A DNA stretch of 64,000 bases from Brevibacillus centrosporus (GTDB lineage: Bacteria; Bacillota; Bacilli; Brevibacillales; Brevibacillaceae), in the NCBI RefSeq assembly GCF_003710815.1, contig NZ_RHHP01000006.1:62001-126000 (forward strand), read 5' to 3'. Every line of letters starts with the position of its first letter. Position 1 is the first letter of the stretch. This document shows positions 25,467 to 35,075 of the stretch, piece by piece. A program made the position numbers and the translations under genes. The notes below the pieces were generated by a model, which searched no databases, had not been told where the DNA came from, and worked only from the letters and a program-made list of their open reading frames with translations.

Positions 25467-27308
25467 ATGTCCCAGCAAAGTCAACAGCCGCCGGTCTTTC
25501 CGAGCAGGCCCGGACGTGGCATCGGGCATGGGGCAAGAGGACCTGTGGTGAAGCCAAAAAACTTCAAAGGGACACTTCGCCGGCTGTGGCAGGCGTTTGA
25601 CCAGGAAAAGCGCATGCTTCCGCTCGTGTTCCTGATCGTGCTGGTAGATGCGCTGCTGATGCTGTCGGCGCCGTATTTGATCGGAAAATCCGTGGATGCG
25701 ATGACGGGGGGAGAAGCGACGCTCGGACTTTTGGGGGTCACGGTGCTTGCCCTTTTGATATCGTACATACTCGACGGAGCGCTGACGCTTTTGCAGGGCT
25801 GGCTGATGGCAGGCATCTCCCAGCGGATCGTGAAAAACCTGCGAAAGTCGCTGTTTGAAAAGCTGCAGAAGCTGCCTGTCGCCTTTTTCGATTCCCGTCC
25901 ACACGGAGAGCTGATGAGCCGGCTGACCAACGATATCGACAATGTCAGCAACTCCATTTCACAATCAACAGCACAGCTGATGTCCGGGGCGATCATGATC
26001 GTGGGCTCGCTGGTCATGATGCTCATCTTGAGCCCGATCCTGACGATTGCGTGTATGATTACCGTGCCGCTCGTCTATTTACTCACGCGCACCATTGCAA
26101 AAAAGACCAGCGTACTGTTCAAAAACCAGCAAATCCAGCTAGGGAAGCTGAATGGTCATATCGAGGAAACCGTCTCCGGCATCGAAGTCGTCAAAGCGTT
26201 TAACCACGAGCATAAGGCTACGCAGGAATTTGATGAGATCAACACGGAGCTTTGCCGGATCGGGATGCGGGCTCAGATATTGTCAGGCTTTCTCATGCCG
26301 ATCATGAACGTGATCAACAACCTCGGCTTTGCCGTGGTGGCGGTGGTCGGCGGCGTGCTTGCCGTCAAAGGGATGATTACTGTTGGTGTGATCGCCAGCT
26401 TTCTCAGCTATTCACGTCAGTTCGTGCGGCCGCTCAACGACCTCGGGAATATTTTCAACGTCCTGCAGTCAGGCGTAGCTGGTGCGGAGCGGGTTTTTGA
26501 AGTGCTGGATGAGCAGGAGGAGCCGGAAGATGTACCAGATGCGAAGACGCTTTCCCAGCCAAAAGGGCATGTCGTCTTTGAAAATGTCAGCTTTGGGTAC
26601 AAACCGGATCAGTTGATCTTGAAAAACGTCAGCTTCGAATCCGAGGCAGGAAGCACGACCGCGCTGGTCGGTCCAACAGGGGCAGGAAAAACCACGGTGG
26701 TGAACCTGCTCACTCGCTTTTACGATGTGACGAGCGGGACCATCTATCTGGATGGCAAAGACATTCGCGAGTACACCCGTGACAGTCTGCGGCGCAGCTT
26801 TGGCTTTGTGCTGCAGGATACGTATCTGTTTTCGGGGACGATCAAGGAAAATATCAAATACGGCAAACCAGATGCTTCAGATGCAGAAGTCGAGGCAGCG
26901 GCTGCCATGGCCAATGCGAGTGTCTTTATCAATCGCTTGCCCAAACGCTACGATACACAGCTGACGGAAAACGGTGGAAATCTGAGTCAGGGTCAGCGTC
27001 AGCTGCTCGCGATCGCCCGTGTGATACTCGCAAAGCCTTCACTGCTCATCCTGGACGAAGCGACGAGCAGTATCGATACGCGTACCGAGCTTCACATTCA
27101 GGATGCCTTGCTCACGATCATGGAGGGCCGCACGAGCTTTGTCATCGCGCACCGTCTCAATACTATTCGGGATGCGGATACGATCATGGTCGTGGATCGC
27201 GGGGAGATTGTGGAAAAAGGAAGTCACGAGTCTCTTATCGAGCAACAGGGAGTCTACCATCAATTGTTTTTCAACCAGTTCAAAAACCTGCAAGCCTCGG
27301 CGGAGTGA
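25467..27308 (+). CDS. ABC exporter half, consensus Walker B subunit (YfiC-like)
   Basis: 613 residues: a ~45-residue polar, Pro/Gly-rich N-terminal extension, six membrane segments (about 60-340) and the nucleotide-binding domain. Walker A GPTGAGKTT (about 402), signature LSQGQRQ (about 506), Walker B LLILDEATS (about 527) with the catalytic Glu, switch His in FVIAHRL (about 561). Complements the degenerate subunit encoded just upstream. ATG 25467 follows AGGAGGTG; translational coupling is likely. Confidence 0.88.
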   Translation: MSQQSQQPPVFPSRPGRGIGHGARGPVVKPKNFKGTLRRLWQAFDQEKRMLPLVFLIVLVDALLMLSAPYLIGKSVDAMTGGEATLGLLGVTVLALLISYILDGALTLLQGWLMAGISQRIVKNLRKSLFEKLQKLPVAFFDSRPHGELMSRLTNDIDNVSNSISQSTAQLMSGAIMIVGSLVMMLILSPILTIACMITVPLVYLLTRTIAKKTSVLFKNQQIQLGKLNGHIEETVSGIEVVKAFNHEHKATQEFDEINTELCRIGMRAQILSGFLMPIMNVINNLGFAVVAVVGGVLAVKGMITVGVIASFLSYSRQFVRPLNDLGNIFNVLQSGVAGAERVFEVLDEQEEPEDVPDAKTLSQPKGHVVFENVSFGYKPDQLILKNVSFESEAGSTTALVGPTGAGKTTVVNLLTRFYDVTSGTIYLDGKDIREYTRDSLRRSFGFVLQDTYLFSGTIKENIKYGKPDASDAEVEAAAAMANASVFINRLPKRYDTQLTENGGNLSQGQRQLLAIARVILAKPSLLILDEATSSIDTRTELHIQDALLTIMEGRTSFVIAHRLNTIRDADTIMVVDRGEIVEKGSHESLIEQQGVYHQLFFNQFKNLQASAE

Positions 27309-27341
27309 GGCAGAGGGGATGAGAGAAGCTGTTTTCCGACA

Positions 27342-28253
27342 CTACTCGTGATTGGAGGCAGCTCCTTTTTCTGTACGCCCAAAATGAGCGAGAACGAAGT
27401 CTTTGAAGCGCTGGGAGGCAGGGGACAAGTACGTACCCTCAATCAGCGCCATGCCGATCACCCGGTGGCATTGCGGCTCGCGGATCGGGATGTAAATGAT
27501 TTTGCTTTTATCGATTCCCCGCAGATCGGGAAGCAGGGATACGCCGAGACCGGCCGCAACCAGTCCGGCCACAGTAGCCGCTTCTTCCCCTTCAAAGGTG
27601 ATGCGCGGTTTAACCCCGATGTCATCAAACAGGCGGTCTGTCGTGCGGCGCAGCGCATAGCCCTTTTTCAAGAAAATGAACGCTTCATCTGCCAGCTCCT
27701 TCAGCAAAATGCTGTCGGCATCCGCCAAGCGGTGTCCGATGGGGACGATGGCAAAGAGCTCCTCTTCCCACAGCGGAGTCCATTGTATCTTCATTTTCGT
27801 TTCCGTCGGCTCAGCAAGCAGACAGAGGTCCAGCTCACCGGCGTCGAGATGCTCAAGCAGGGAATAGCTGTGGTTTTGCATGAGGGAAAAGCTGATTTGG
27901 GGAGCCTGCGCGCGAAAGGCACCGATCAGATCGGGAATCAGGCTCGTTCCCAGCGTGTGCAGGAAGCCAATCGAGACTTCTCCGTGCTCAGGGTGAGTCA
28001 AGTCTTGCAGCTCCTGCTTGCCGTCTTCCCATTCCTTCAGGATGCGGTTGACCCGTTTCAGCAAAAGCTGGCCGTAACGGTTCAGTACGATCGTGCGCCC
28101 TTGGCGGTCAAAGAGGGGAACGCCGACCGTATCCTCCAGCCGAGCGATGGAACGGCTCAGGGCCGGCTGTGACAGAGACAAGGACTCTGCGGCGCGGGTG
28201 ACGTGCTGGATGCGCGCGAGTGTTTGAAAATATTCGAGCTGCTGCCATTCCAT
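27342..28253 (-). CDS. LysR-type transcriptional regulator
   Basis: 303 residues: HTH about 1-60 (TRAAESLSLSQPALSRSIARLE) and a substrate-binding domain about 90-295. Divergent from the MFS gene at 28396, 142 bp apart, the usual arrangement for a LysR regulator and its target; B. subtilis-type homologues such as YtlI/YybE act on neighbouring exporters. Effector unknown. The shared gap is AT-rich (ATAC and GTAT half-sites near 28333-28352) but I cannot fix the operator. Confidence 0.9.
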   Translation of the reverse strand: MEWQQLEYFQTLARIQHVTRAAESLSLSQPALSRSIARLEDTVGVPLFDRQGRTIVLNRYGQLLLKRVNRILKEWEDGKQELQDLTHPEHGEVSIGFLHTLGTSLIPDLIGAFRAQAPQISFSLMQNHSYSLLEHLDAGELDLCLLAEPTETKMKIQWTPLWEEELFAIVPIGHRLADADSILLKELADEAFIFLKKGYALRRTTDRLFDDIGVKPRITFEGEEAATVAGLVAAGLGVSLLPDLRGIDKSKIIYIPIREPQCHRVIGMALIEGTYLSPASQRFKDFVLAHFGRTEKGAASNHE

Positions 28254-28395
28254 AGGCGTCCTCCCGATGAGATGTATGTGTTCAAATCATTACCCAAACG
28301 CATGAAAATCATGAATACAATAAATTATACAATATGAATTGTCAATGATAGTATAAAGCAGGAAAGGAACGGACTTTTGGGAGGTTGGCATCATC

Positions 28396-29628
28396 ATGGG
28401 TTACATTCAGCAAGGCACAGCTGCTTTTCGCAAGTCCAATCTTGCCTTTTTTGCGGCTGGATTCAACACATTTGCGATTTTATACAGTACACAGCCATTA
28501 TTGCCGGTATTTTCCGAGGAGTTTCACGTATCCCCGACGATGGCGAGCTTGTCGCTGTCCGTTACGACGATTGCTTTGGCAGTCAGCATGCTGTTTTTCG
28601 GAAGCATATCCGAGGTGTGGGGAAGGAAGCCTGTTATGATCGTGTCCATGCTGCTCGCTTCCGTCCTGTCCATTTTGACGGCGTGCAGCACCAGCTTTGA
28701 GAGCTTGCTAGTGTTTCGGATTATCCAAGGGATTGCTTTGGGTGGGCTTCCTTCTATCGCCATGGCGTACTTGGGGGAAGAAGTGGAGGCATCCAGTCTG
28801 GGGGTCGCGATGGGGCTGTACATCAGCGGCAACTCCGTCGGGGCCGTGAGCGGTCGGATCATCAGCGGCATGCTGACGGACTTTTTCAACTGGCATGTAG
28901 CGATGGGCAGTATCAGTGTCATCAGCCTGATCGCGAGCCTGATCTTCTGGCTGAATTTGCCGAAGTCGCAAAATTTCCATCCGCGCGCACCAGAAGTAGG
29001 AAAGCTCATTTCCTCGATGGGCAGCCACTTGAAGGACCCGGGCTTGCTCTGCTTGTTTGGAATAGGCTTTCTCATCCTGGGCAGCAACGTAGGCTTGTAC
29101 AACTACATCGGCTACGTGCTGACTGCACAGCCATACGCTTTGAGCCAGTCGCTCGTCGGATGGATTTTCATCGTCTTTCTGGTGGGGACTGTCAGCTCGG
29201 TCTGGATGGCCAAACAGGCTGAAAAGCACGGACGGGCAAAAGTTATGATTGTCTCCCTGATCATTACTTTACTGGGGGCGTGCCTTACGCTCGACGCGCA
29301 CTTGTGGGTGAAAATTTTAGGTTTGCCCGTATTGACCTTTGGCTTTTTCGGAAGCCATTCGATCGCCAGCAGCTGGGTTGGACGACGGGCCTTGCACGAC
29401 AAAGCCCAGGCCTCCTCGCTCTATTTATTCTTTTACTACGCGGGCTCGAGTATTGGTGGAACCTTGGGCGGTCTGTTCTGGTCCTCCTTTGGCTGGGGGG
29501 GCGTCGTCGGGATGATCGCAGGCTTCTTGCTGCTCGGACTTGTACTCGCTGCCTGCTTGTCCAAAATCCCTACGGCTGTAGCCTTGGCGAATAAAAAAGG
29601 AACCGAAAAGCTTTCGATAGCCAAATAA
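28396..29628 (+). CDS. MFS transporter (YnfM/YybF-like drug exporter group)
   Basis: 410 residues, twelve membrane segments, with the MFS loop FFGSISEVWGRKPVMIVSM between segments 2 and 3. The TIVPVL-type start (FNTFAILYSTQPLLPVFSEEF) is that of the YnfM/YybF exporters usually paired with LysR regulators. Substrate unknown. ATG 28396 with GGGAGG 11 bases upstream. Probably controlled by the divergent LysR protein. Confidence 0.88.
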   Translation: MGYIQQGTAAFRKSNLAFFAAGFNTFAILYSTQPLLPVFSEEFHVSPTMASLSLSVTTIALAVSMLFFGSISEVWGRKPVMIVSMLLASVLSILTACSTSFESLLVFRIIQGIALGGLPSIAMAYLGEEVEASSLGVAMGLYISGNSVGAVSGRIISGMLTDFFNWHVAMGSISVISLIASLIFWLNLPKSQNFHPRAPEVGKLISSMGSHLKDPGLLCLFGIGFLILGSNVGLYNYIGYVLTAQPYALSQSLVGWIFIVFLVGTVSSVWMAKQAEKHGRAKVMIVSLIITLLGACLTLDAHLWVKILGLPVLTFGFFGSHSIASSWVGRRALHDKAQASSLYLFFYYAGSSIGGTLGGLFWSSFGWGGVVGMIAGFLLLGLVLAACLSKIPTAVALANKKGTEKLSIAK

Positions 29629-29634
29629 AAGAGG

Positions 29635-29684
29635 AACAGCGGCACTCAGGAAAAAAAGGATAGTCCTAGATTGCCGCTGTTTTG
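29635..29684. terminator. Bidirectional terminator between converging genes
   Basis: A 10-bp stem (AACAGCGGCA with TGCCGCTGTT) closing a loop with AGGA/TCCT pairing, T-rich after 29680. Confidence 0.7.
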
Positions 29685-29716
29685 TTACCCGTGCCAGCGT
29701 GGAGACGAAAATTTTC

Positions 29717-31714
29717 TCAGTGGCCTTCCTGCGATTCAAAAAGACCTGCTTCCCGATAGTTGACGTCCAAGCGAAGTCTCCCTGCGAACTGGCGGTCAAT
29801 GTCGCCTTTTTCGTACAGCGCTTGAATTTCGTTGCGTTCGGATTGGATCGCCTTCAGCTCGAGCTCTTTGCGCTGCAGGCTCACTTGGCGTCTGCTGCCT
29901 GCCCGACGCTTGTTGGTTTGATATTGCAAAGCGAGCCCTTTGTAAGCCGCGAGTACGGTGAGCACGGCATCGCGATTGTCCTCATTCTCCAGCTGCTTCA
30001 CTTGGCTGATCGCTCTTTGGACAGCTTCCAGCTTCAACGCTTTGTAGCTGTCCCACTGCGGGTCGGACGGAGTGATGGAAGACGGAATCCGGTTGCGTCC
30101 CTGAAACAAACGGCGGATGGCTGTCCAGGCGACTAAAATTAACAGCTTGATTTTTACCCGGTTGGTAAGCAGCAGCTCGACCCGGTTTAAGGAAGCCTTG
30201 AAATAAGCAGCAAGCTGTGGCGAGATCCGACCCTCACGGAGCCACTGCTCGCCGACCTCTCGTTCCGCTTGTACAGCTGCCAAACGGATGGCTACGACCT
30301 GCTTCCAAGCCTCGCCCATATCGGATATGCCTTCCAGCCTGGTTTGCTGAATGCGACGGGTATACTCTCCAATCAGTTCCAGACCGTCTTGCCTGTTCGC
30401 GTCGTCCATCTCTTCACGCACTGTGCGCAGCCCGGCATCGAGAACGCAGATTCGGGCCGATCGTTCTTCTTCGCTGCGATCCTCTGGCTGATGGGTGGCA
30501 TCCTCCGATTTTCTGACGAGCATAGGTAGAAAAATGCTGGCGGATATCAACGTCAACAGGATGACACCGGCGCAAATAAACAGAATCAGATTGCGCTCTG
30601 GGAAAGGGCTTCCGTCCTGCAATACCAAGGGAATGGAAAAGGCAGCGGCAAGAGTCAGCGCGCCGCGAACACCCGAAAGGGCGGTGATCAAGGATGTGTG
30701 AAGCTGACGATCTCTCGCCCAGACGACGAGAAAGCGCAAAATCATGAGCACGGCAGTAATCAGGAAGATATATCCGATTACTTGCCCATTCTGATAGGCA
30801 GGGTCTTCCCAAATTTTCGTGACCACACCCGGGATCTCCAGTCCGAGGAGGAGGAACACAAGCCCATTCAGCGAGAAGAGAATGACTGACCAGGTGCTGT
30901 CAGACACGACGCGAAGCTGAACGGAAGATGCAGATTCCACGCGATCTCGTTCAATGGCATGCACGACACCGGCAGCGACGACGGCAAGGATCCCCGAGAC
31001 GTGGAATTCTTCCGCTGCGATGTAGATAATGAAAGGCGTGAGGATGATGATCAGCATGTGCAGCGTCACATCCTCGATCCCGAGACGGCGCAGCAGGAGG
31101 CGCAGCCAGACGACCGCAAAGCCGAGCAGAGCGCCAATCAGCAATCCTCCAGCTGCGATGACGATAAAGCTACCCGCTGCTTCTGTCAGGGAGAAATAGC
31201 CGGTGACAGTGGCGGCTATCGCAAAGTTAAACGCGACCAGCCCGGAAGCATCGTTCATCAGTGCTTCACCCTCGAGCAAGCGCATGATTTTCCCGGGCAA
31301 TTTGATTCTTCCCGCAATGGAACCGACGGCGACAGCATCCGTTGGAGAAAGGATGGCAGCGAGCGCGAATGCAGCAGAGAGCGGAATGGCAGGAATGAGC
31401 CAGTGAATGAATGGACCTGCTACTAGTACGGTGACAAAAACGAGGCCTAAGGCAAGCAGCAAAATGTATGTGCGCAGCTTCCACAGCTCATCGCGAGGTG
31501 TGATTTTTCCGTCGTTAAACAGGAGTGGGGCAATGAATAGGACCATAAATAACTCAGGATTAAGAGGAACGTGATGCAGGCTGGGCAAAAAAGCGGCAAC
31601 AATCCCAAGTGCAATCTGAATGAGCGGGATGGGAATGAAGGGGACGAAGCGTGAAATGACATTGGAAACGCCGATGAGCAGTAACAGCACGAGCACCATG
31701 AGTAAAATTTCCAT
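29717..31714 (-). CDS. Na+/H+ antiporter, CPA1 (NhaP/YjcE-type) with long cytosolic tail
   Basis: 665 residues. About 12 membrane segments (1-410) with the CPA1 marks LSPTDAVAVGSIAGRIKLP and LLEGEALMNDASGL, the latter holding the conserved Asn-Asp ion site. Residues about 410-665 are a charged cytosolic tail that may sense pH or ions. Expels sodium or potassium in exchange for protons. GGAG stands 11 bases before ATG 31714. The long AT-rich leader (see next entry) could carry regulation; nothing definite is seen. Confidence 0.9.
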   Translation of the reverse strand: MEILLMVLVLLLLIGVSNVISRFVPFIPIPLIQIALGIVAAFLPSLHHVPLNPELFMVLFIAPLLFNDGKITPRDELWKLRTYILLLALGLVFVTVLVAGPFIHWLIPAIPLSAAFALAAILSPTDAVAVGSIAGRIKLPGKIMRLLEGEALMNDASGLVAFNFAIAATVTGYFSLTEAAGSFIVIAAGGLLIGALLGFAVVWLRLLLRRLGIEDVTLHMLIIILTPFIIYIAAEEFHVSGILAVVAAGVVHAIERDRVESASSVQLRVVSDSTWSVILFSLNGLVFLLLGLEIPGVVTKIWEDPAYQNGQVIGYIFLITAVLMILRFLVVWARDRQLHTSLITALSGVRGALTLAAAFSIPLVLQDGSPFPERNLILFICAGVILLTLISASIFLPMLVRKSEDATHQPEDRSEEERSARICVLDAGLRTVREEMDDANRQDGLELIGEYTRRIQQTRLEGISDMGEAWKQVVAIRLAAVQAEREVGEQWLREGRISPQLAAYFKASLNRVELLLTNRVKIKLLILVAWTAIRRLFQGRNRIPSSITPSDPQWDSYKALKLEAVQRAISQVKQLENEDNRDAVLTVLAAYKGLALQYQTNKRRAGSRRQVSLQRKELELKAIQSERNEIQALYEKGDIDRQFAGRLRLDVNYREAGLFESQEGH

Positions 31715-31930
31715 AAAAGAAGGGACTCCTTCAAAGTAGTGTCACATTAATTAAATACTGAACCAGTTAGGCAAAGCTTATTCTCTTTTTTCATTAGGGT
31801 GCAGAAGTTCACCTCTAGCTTCTGTCAGCTCCCATACATACGTATTTCATTCTATCGTATTTTATTTTTATAGTAAAACATTATACTTGATTAAATATTA
31901 AATGGGTGAAAAACAGGGGGGGATTCCATC
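31715..31930 (-). other. Leader region of the antiporter gene
   Basis: AT-rich. On the minus strand a perfect 6-bp hairpin CAGAAG/CTTCTG with an 11-base loop (about 31803-31825) is followed by an A-rich stretch. Possible -10 hexamers lie near 31870-31900. I do not recognise a known riboswitch. Confidence 0.3.
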
Positions 31931-31957
31931 AAAAAGCCCTCACAAAATCGTGAGGGC
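31931..31957 (-). terminator. Terminator of the gntK-gntP transcript
   Basis: GCCCTCAC (31936-31943) pairs with GTGAGGGC (31950-31957); on the minus strand a 5-base T-run follows. Confidence 0.85.
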
Positions 31958-31974
31958 GACGGTCCTTCATATAT

Positions 31975-33303
31975 TTACACCACAAGGGACAAGGCCATGA
32001 TCAGGATAATGGCTACGACGGACAATATAGTTTCCATGACGGTCCAAGTCTTCAGGGTATCCTGCACGGACATGTTGAAATACTCCTTGATGAGCCAAAA
32101 GCCAGAGTCGTTCACGTGGGACAAGATCAAGGAGCCGGCACCGGTAGCCAGGACGAGCAGCTCTGGGCTGGTACCCGGGATCTGCAGGGCGATCGGTCCT
32201 ACGATCCCTGCCGCTGTCATCATGGATACGGTGGCAGAGCCAGTCGCGACACGGATCAGAGCAGCGATCAGCCAGCCGAGAAAAATGGGAGAAATGGCGG
32301 ATGCAGTAGCCAGCTCGGCGATGTAGTCGCCAACGCCGCTGTTGAGCAGCACTTTATTGAAGGCGCCGCCTGCACCGATGACGAGCAGGATCGTAGCGGT
32401 TGGAGCCAGACAATCATTGGTGAATTTTAGAATGTCATCCTTCGTAAACCCGCGATTGAACCCGAGCGTCCAGAACGAGATGATGACGGCGATCAACAGG
32501 GACGTGATCGGATTTCCGATGAAGTCAGCCCACTCGCGAAGCATATCTTCTTTCGGCAAATTCACATCCGCGATGGTCGCAAGCAGCATGAGCAAAACAG
32601 GCAGCAAAACGGTAAATACCGTGATACCGAAGCTCGGCAGATCGCGCTCGTCCTTTGGCTCGCTCAGCTGTGCGGATAGCTCAGGCGAGATGCTTGTTTG
32701 GACTCGTTTGCTGATCCAGGTACCATAGAGAGGACCCGCGATGATCGCAGAAGGCAGCGCGACAATGATGGACAGCATGATGGTTTTTCCGACATCGGCC
32801 TGGAACAGATCGACTGCGGCCATCGCAGCCGGGTGTGGAGGAACAATGCCGTGTACGATGGAAAGGCCAGCGATGAGAGGAATCCCGATTTTGACGAGGG
32901 ATACCCCTGTTTGACGAGTAATCGTAAAGACGAGCGGAATCAACAGAACGAAGCCGACCTGGAAAAAGACCGGAATCCCAACGATAAAGGCAACGAACAT
33001 CATCGCCCAATGGACGTTTTTCTCGCCAAACCGGTTGATCAGTGTCCGGGCAATGCGCTCGGCACCGCCCGATTCGGCCATCATTTTTCCGAGCATGGTT
33101 CCCAGGGCGAGTACGATGGCGATAAAACCAAGTGTTCCGCCCATACCGTCTTTGATCGAATCGACCACTTTGACGAGTGGCATGCCAGATGCGATCCCTA
33201 CAAATCCGGCAGCGAGCAAGAGGGAGACGAATGGATTTACCTTAAAGCGGGTAATGAGGATGAGCAGCAAAACGATAGAAATCAACGTAATGACTAATGG
33301 CAT
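31975..33303 (-). CDS. gntP: Gluconate permease GntP
   Basis: 442 residues, about 12-14 membrane segments; high-affinity gluconate-proton importer. Family marks: FVSLLLAAGFVGIASGMP, GGAERIARTLINRFGEKN, IVHGIVPPHPAAMAA, GSATVSMMTAAGIV. Ribosome site GGGAGGG before ATG 33303. Transcribed with gntK (48-base gap); terminator just after the stop. Confidence 0.95.
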   Translation of the reverse strand: MPLVITLISIVLLLILITRFKVNPFVSLLLAAGFVGIASGMPLVKVVDSIKDGMGGTLGFIAIVLALGTMLGKMMAESGGAERIARTLINRFGEKNVHWAMMFVAFIVGIPVFFQVGFVLLIPLVFTITRQTGVSLVKIGIPLIAGLSIVHGIVPPHPAAMAAVDLFQADVGKTIMLSIIVALPSAIIAGPLYGTWISKRVQTSISPELSAQLSEPKDERDLPSFGITVFTVLLPVLLMLLATIADVNLPKEDMLREWADFIGNPITSLLIAVIISFWTLGFNRGFTKDDILKFTNDCLAPTATILLVIGAGGAFNKVLLNSGVGDYIAELATASAISPIFLGWLIAALIRVATGSATVSMMTAAGIVGPIALQIPGTSPELLVLATGAGSLILSHVNDSGFWLIKEYFNMSVQDTLKTWTVMETILSVVAIILIMALSLVV

Positions 33304-33351
33304 GAGAGACCCTCCCTTGGTGTCGAATGCTTCCGTGATGGATTGGGATAT

Positions 33352-34893
33352 CTATTTATTCAGCTGCTTCTGGAATTCGGAGATGAGCTTGTACTCCTCC
33401 AGCAGGTTGTAATAGACGCGCTCATAAATGTAAAACAGCTGCAAATACGTGCTGGAGCGCTCCAGATTGGGCTCATGCCGATGCGAAATGTGAATCATGT
33501 TTTTCACATCATGCAAATCGTTCAAGGCGCCGAGAGCATGCATGGCGAGCAGTGCTGCACCGTAGCTGGAGCTTTCGTGGCTTTCGGGAATCAGTACCTC
33601 GTAGCCGAACATATCGGACATGATTTGCCGCCATTGCCGCGAGCGGGCAAAGCCTCCCGAGGCGCGGATTTCAGTCGCACCACCGGCCAGGTCGCGCAGG
33701 GCGATGCCGATGCTGTAGACGGAAAAGAGAATGCCTTCGAGAACGGCCCGGATAAAATGCTCCCGTTTGTGATGCAACCCGATCCCGAAAAAGGAGCCGC
33801 GAGCCTGCGCATTCCAGTAAGGCGCGCGTTCACCGGAGAGGAAGGGGAGAAACAGCAGACCTTCGGCACCAGCAGGTACATGCTCGGCCGCCTCGATCAT
33901 GACATCGTAGGGATCGACTCCCATCTGCTTTGCTTTTTCTACCTCTGGCCAGCTAAACTCGTCACGGAACCAGCGAAGCATGATCCCGCCGTTGTTGGAC
34001 GGCCCACCGATCACCCAGTGGTTTTCTGTCAGGAGGTAACAAAAGGTACGGCCCTTTGGATCCGTGATAGGTTCGGGTACGACTGTGCGCACGGCACCAC
34101 TCGTCCCGATCGTGATGGCGACCTGTCCCTGATCGATGGCACCAATTCCCAGATTGGCGAGAACACCGTCACTGGCACCCACGACGAAGGGCGTATCCGC
34201 ATCCAGCCCGATTTCCTCAGCGTAACGAATCTTCATGCCGCGCAAAATATGGGTAGTCGGTACGGGCTCGCTCAGCTGTTGTCTCGTGATGCCTGCTACC
34301 TGCAGGGCATTTTCGTCCCAGTCGAGCTTGCGCAAATGAAAAAGTCCTGTTGCTGATGCGATGGAGTAATCTACTACATACTGCCCAAAGAGTCGATGAA
34401 TGACGTACTCTTTGATGGAAATGAATTTGGCTGCCTTGCGGAATGTGTCCGGCGCTTGTTCACGCAGCCACATGATTTTTGGCAGCGGAGACATCGGATG
34501 GATCGGTGTCCCTGTCGCGAGGTAAATGCTGTGTCCGACGCCATCCTGCTTGAGCTGATCTACCTGGGAGGTGCTGCGGTTATCCGCCCAGATGATGCTG
34601 TGCGTCAAAGGACTGCCTTGGTGATCGACCGCAATCAAACTGTGCATGGCGGTGGAAAAGCCGATCCCGCCAATCGCACGCTTGTCTACATCTGCCTTCT
34701 CGATAGCTGTTTTTAGTGCCGAAATAACGGCAGCAAAAATGGTTTCCGGATCCTGCTCTGCCCAGGATGGCTGGGGAACGAGCAAAGGATAATCGACGTT
34801 ACCGACACCGCGTACAGCACCTGACGGCGTAAAGACGATCGCCTTGGTACTCGTCGTCCCGATATCCAGTCCAATAAAATAGGTTTGCTTCAT
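33352..34893 (-). CDS. gntK: Gluconokinase GntK (FGGY family)
   Basis: 513 residues; phosphorylates D-gluconate to 6-phosphogluconate in the cytosol. FGGY marks: GLDIGTTSTKAIVF (ATP loop 1) at the start, GFSTAMHSLIAVD, IIWADNRS, then VGASDGVLANLGIGA and GGFARSRQWRQIMSDMFG near the end. Full length. First gene of the gntK-gntP operon with its own promoter (34948-34976) whose spacer holds a candidate operator also found before gntZ. Confidence 0.95.
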   Translation of the reverse strand: MKQTYFIGLDIGTTSTKAIVFTPSGAVRGVGNVDYPLLVPQPSWAEQDPETIFAAVISALKTAIEKADVDKRAIGGIGFSTAMHSLIAVDHQGSPLTHSIIWADNRSTSQVDQLKQDGVGHSIYLATGTPIHPMSPLPKIMWLREQAPDTFRKAAKFISIKEYVIHRLFGQYVVDYSIASATGLFHLRKLDWDENALQVAGITRQQLSEPVPTTHILRGMKIRYAEEIGLDADTPFVVGASDGVLANLGIGAIDQGQVAITIGTSGAVRTVVPEPITDPKGRTFCYLLTENHWVIGGPSNNGGIMLRWFRDEFSWPEVEKAKQMGVDPYDVMIEAAEHVPAGAEGLLFLPFLSGERAPYWNAQARGSFFGIGLHHKREHFIRAVLEGILFSVYSIGIALRDLAGGATEIRASGGFARSRQWRQIMSDMFGYEVLIPESHESSSYGAALLAMHALGALNDLHDVKNMIHISHRHEPNLERSSTYLQLFYIYERVYYNLLEEYKLISEFQKQLNK

Positions 34894-34947
34894 ACGGGTT
34901 CACCTTCTCTTGTATACGCTTTCATGATGGCTCTAAAGGATAACGTG

Positions 34948-34976
34948 ATTATAACGAAATTTTTTTCATTTGTTAA
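34948..34976 (-). promoter_or_regulatory. Promoter of gntK-gntP with candidate operator in the spacer
   Basis: On the minus strand TTAACA (34976-34971), 17 bp, TATAAT (34953-34948). The spacer contains AAATTTTTTTCATT (plus strand, 34957-34970), 13/14 identical to AAATTTTCTTCATT at 36010-36023 before gntZ. A repressor bound here would block the polymerase; the RpiR-type protein at 35064 is the likely one. Confidence 0.6.
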
Positions 34977-35044
34977 TACTAAAGAAAAAAATTATTTCAT
35001 ATCATTCTGTATCTCGGTGGTAGTATTACCCACCGGACCGAAAA

Positions 35045-35075
35045 AGAAAAACGCCTGTAGAATTTACAGGCGTTT
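35045..35075 (-). terminator. Terminator overlapping the end of the RpiR gene
   Basis: Perfect 11-bp stem (35049-35059 with 35065-35075), 5-base loop, T-run on the minus strand. Confidence 0.85.

Noticed and set aside
31715-31930. Possible preQ1, fluoride or cation riboswitch before the antiporter gene
   Set aside because: Only one short hairpin with an A-rich tail; the conserved cores of the known classes are not there.
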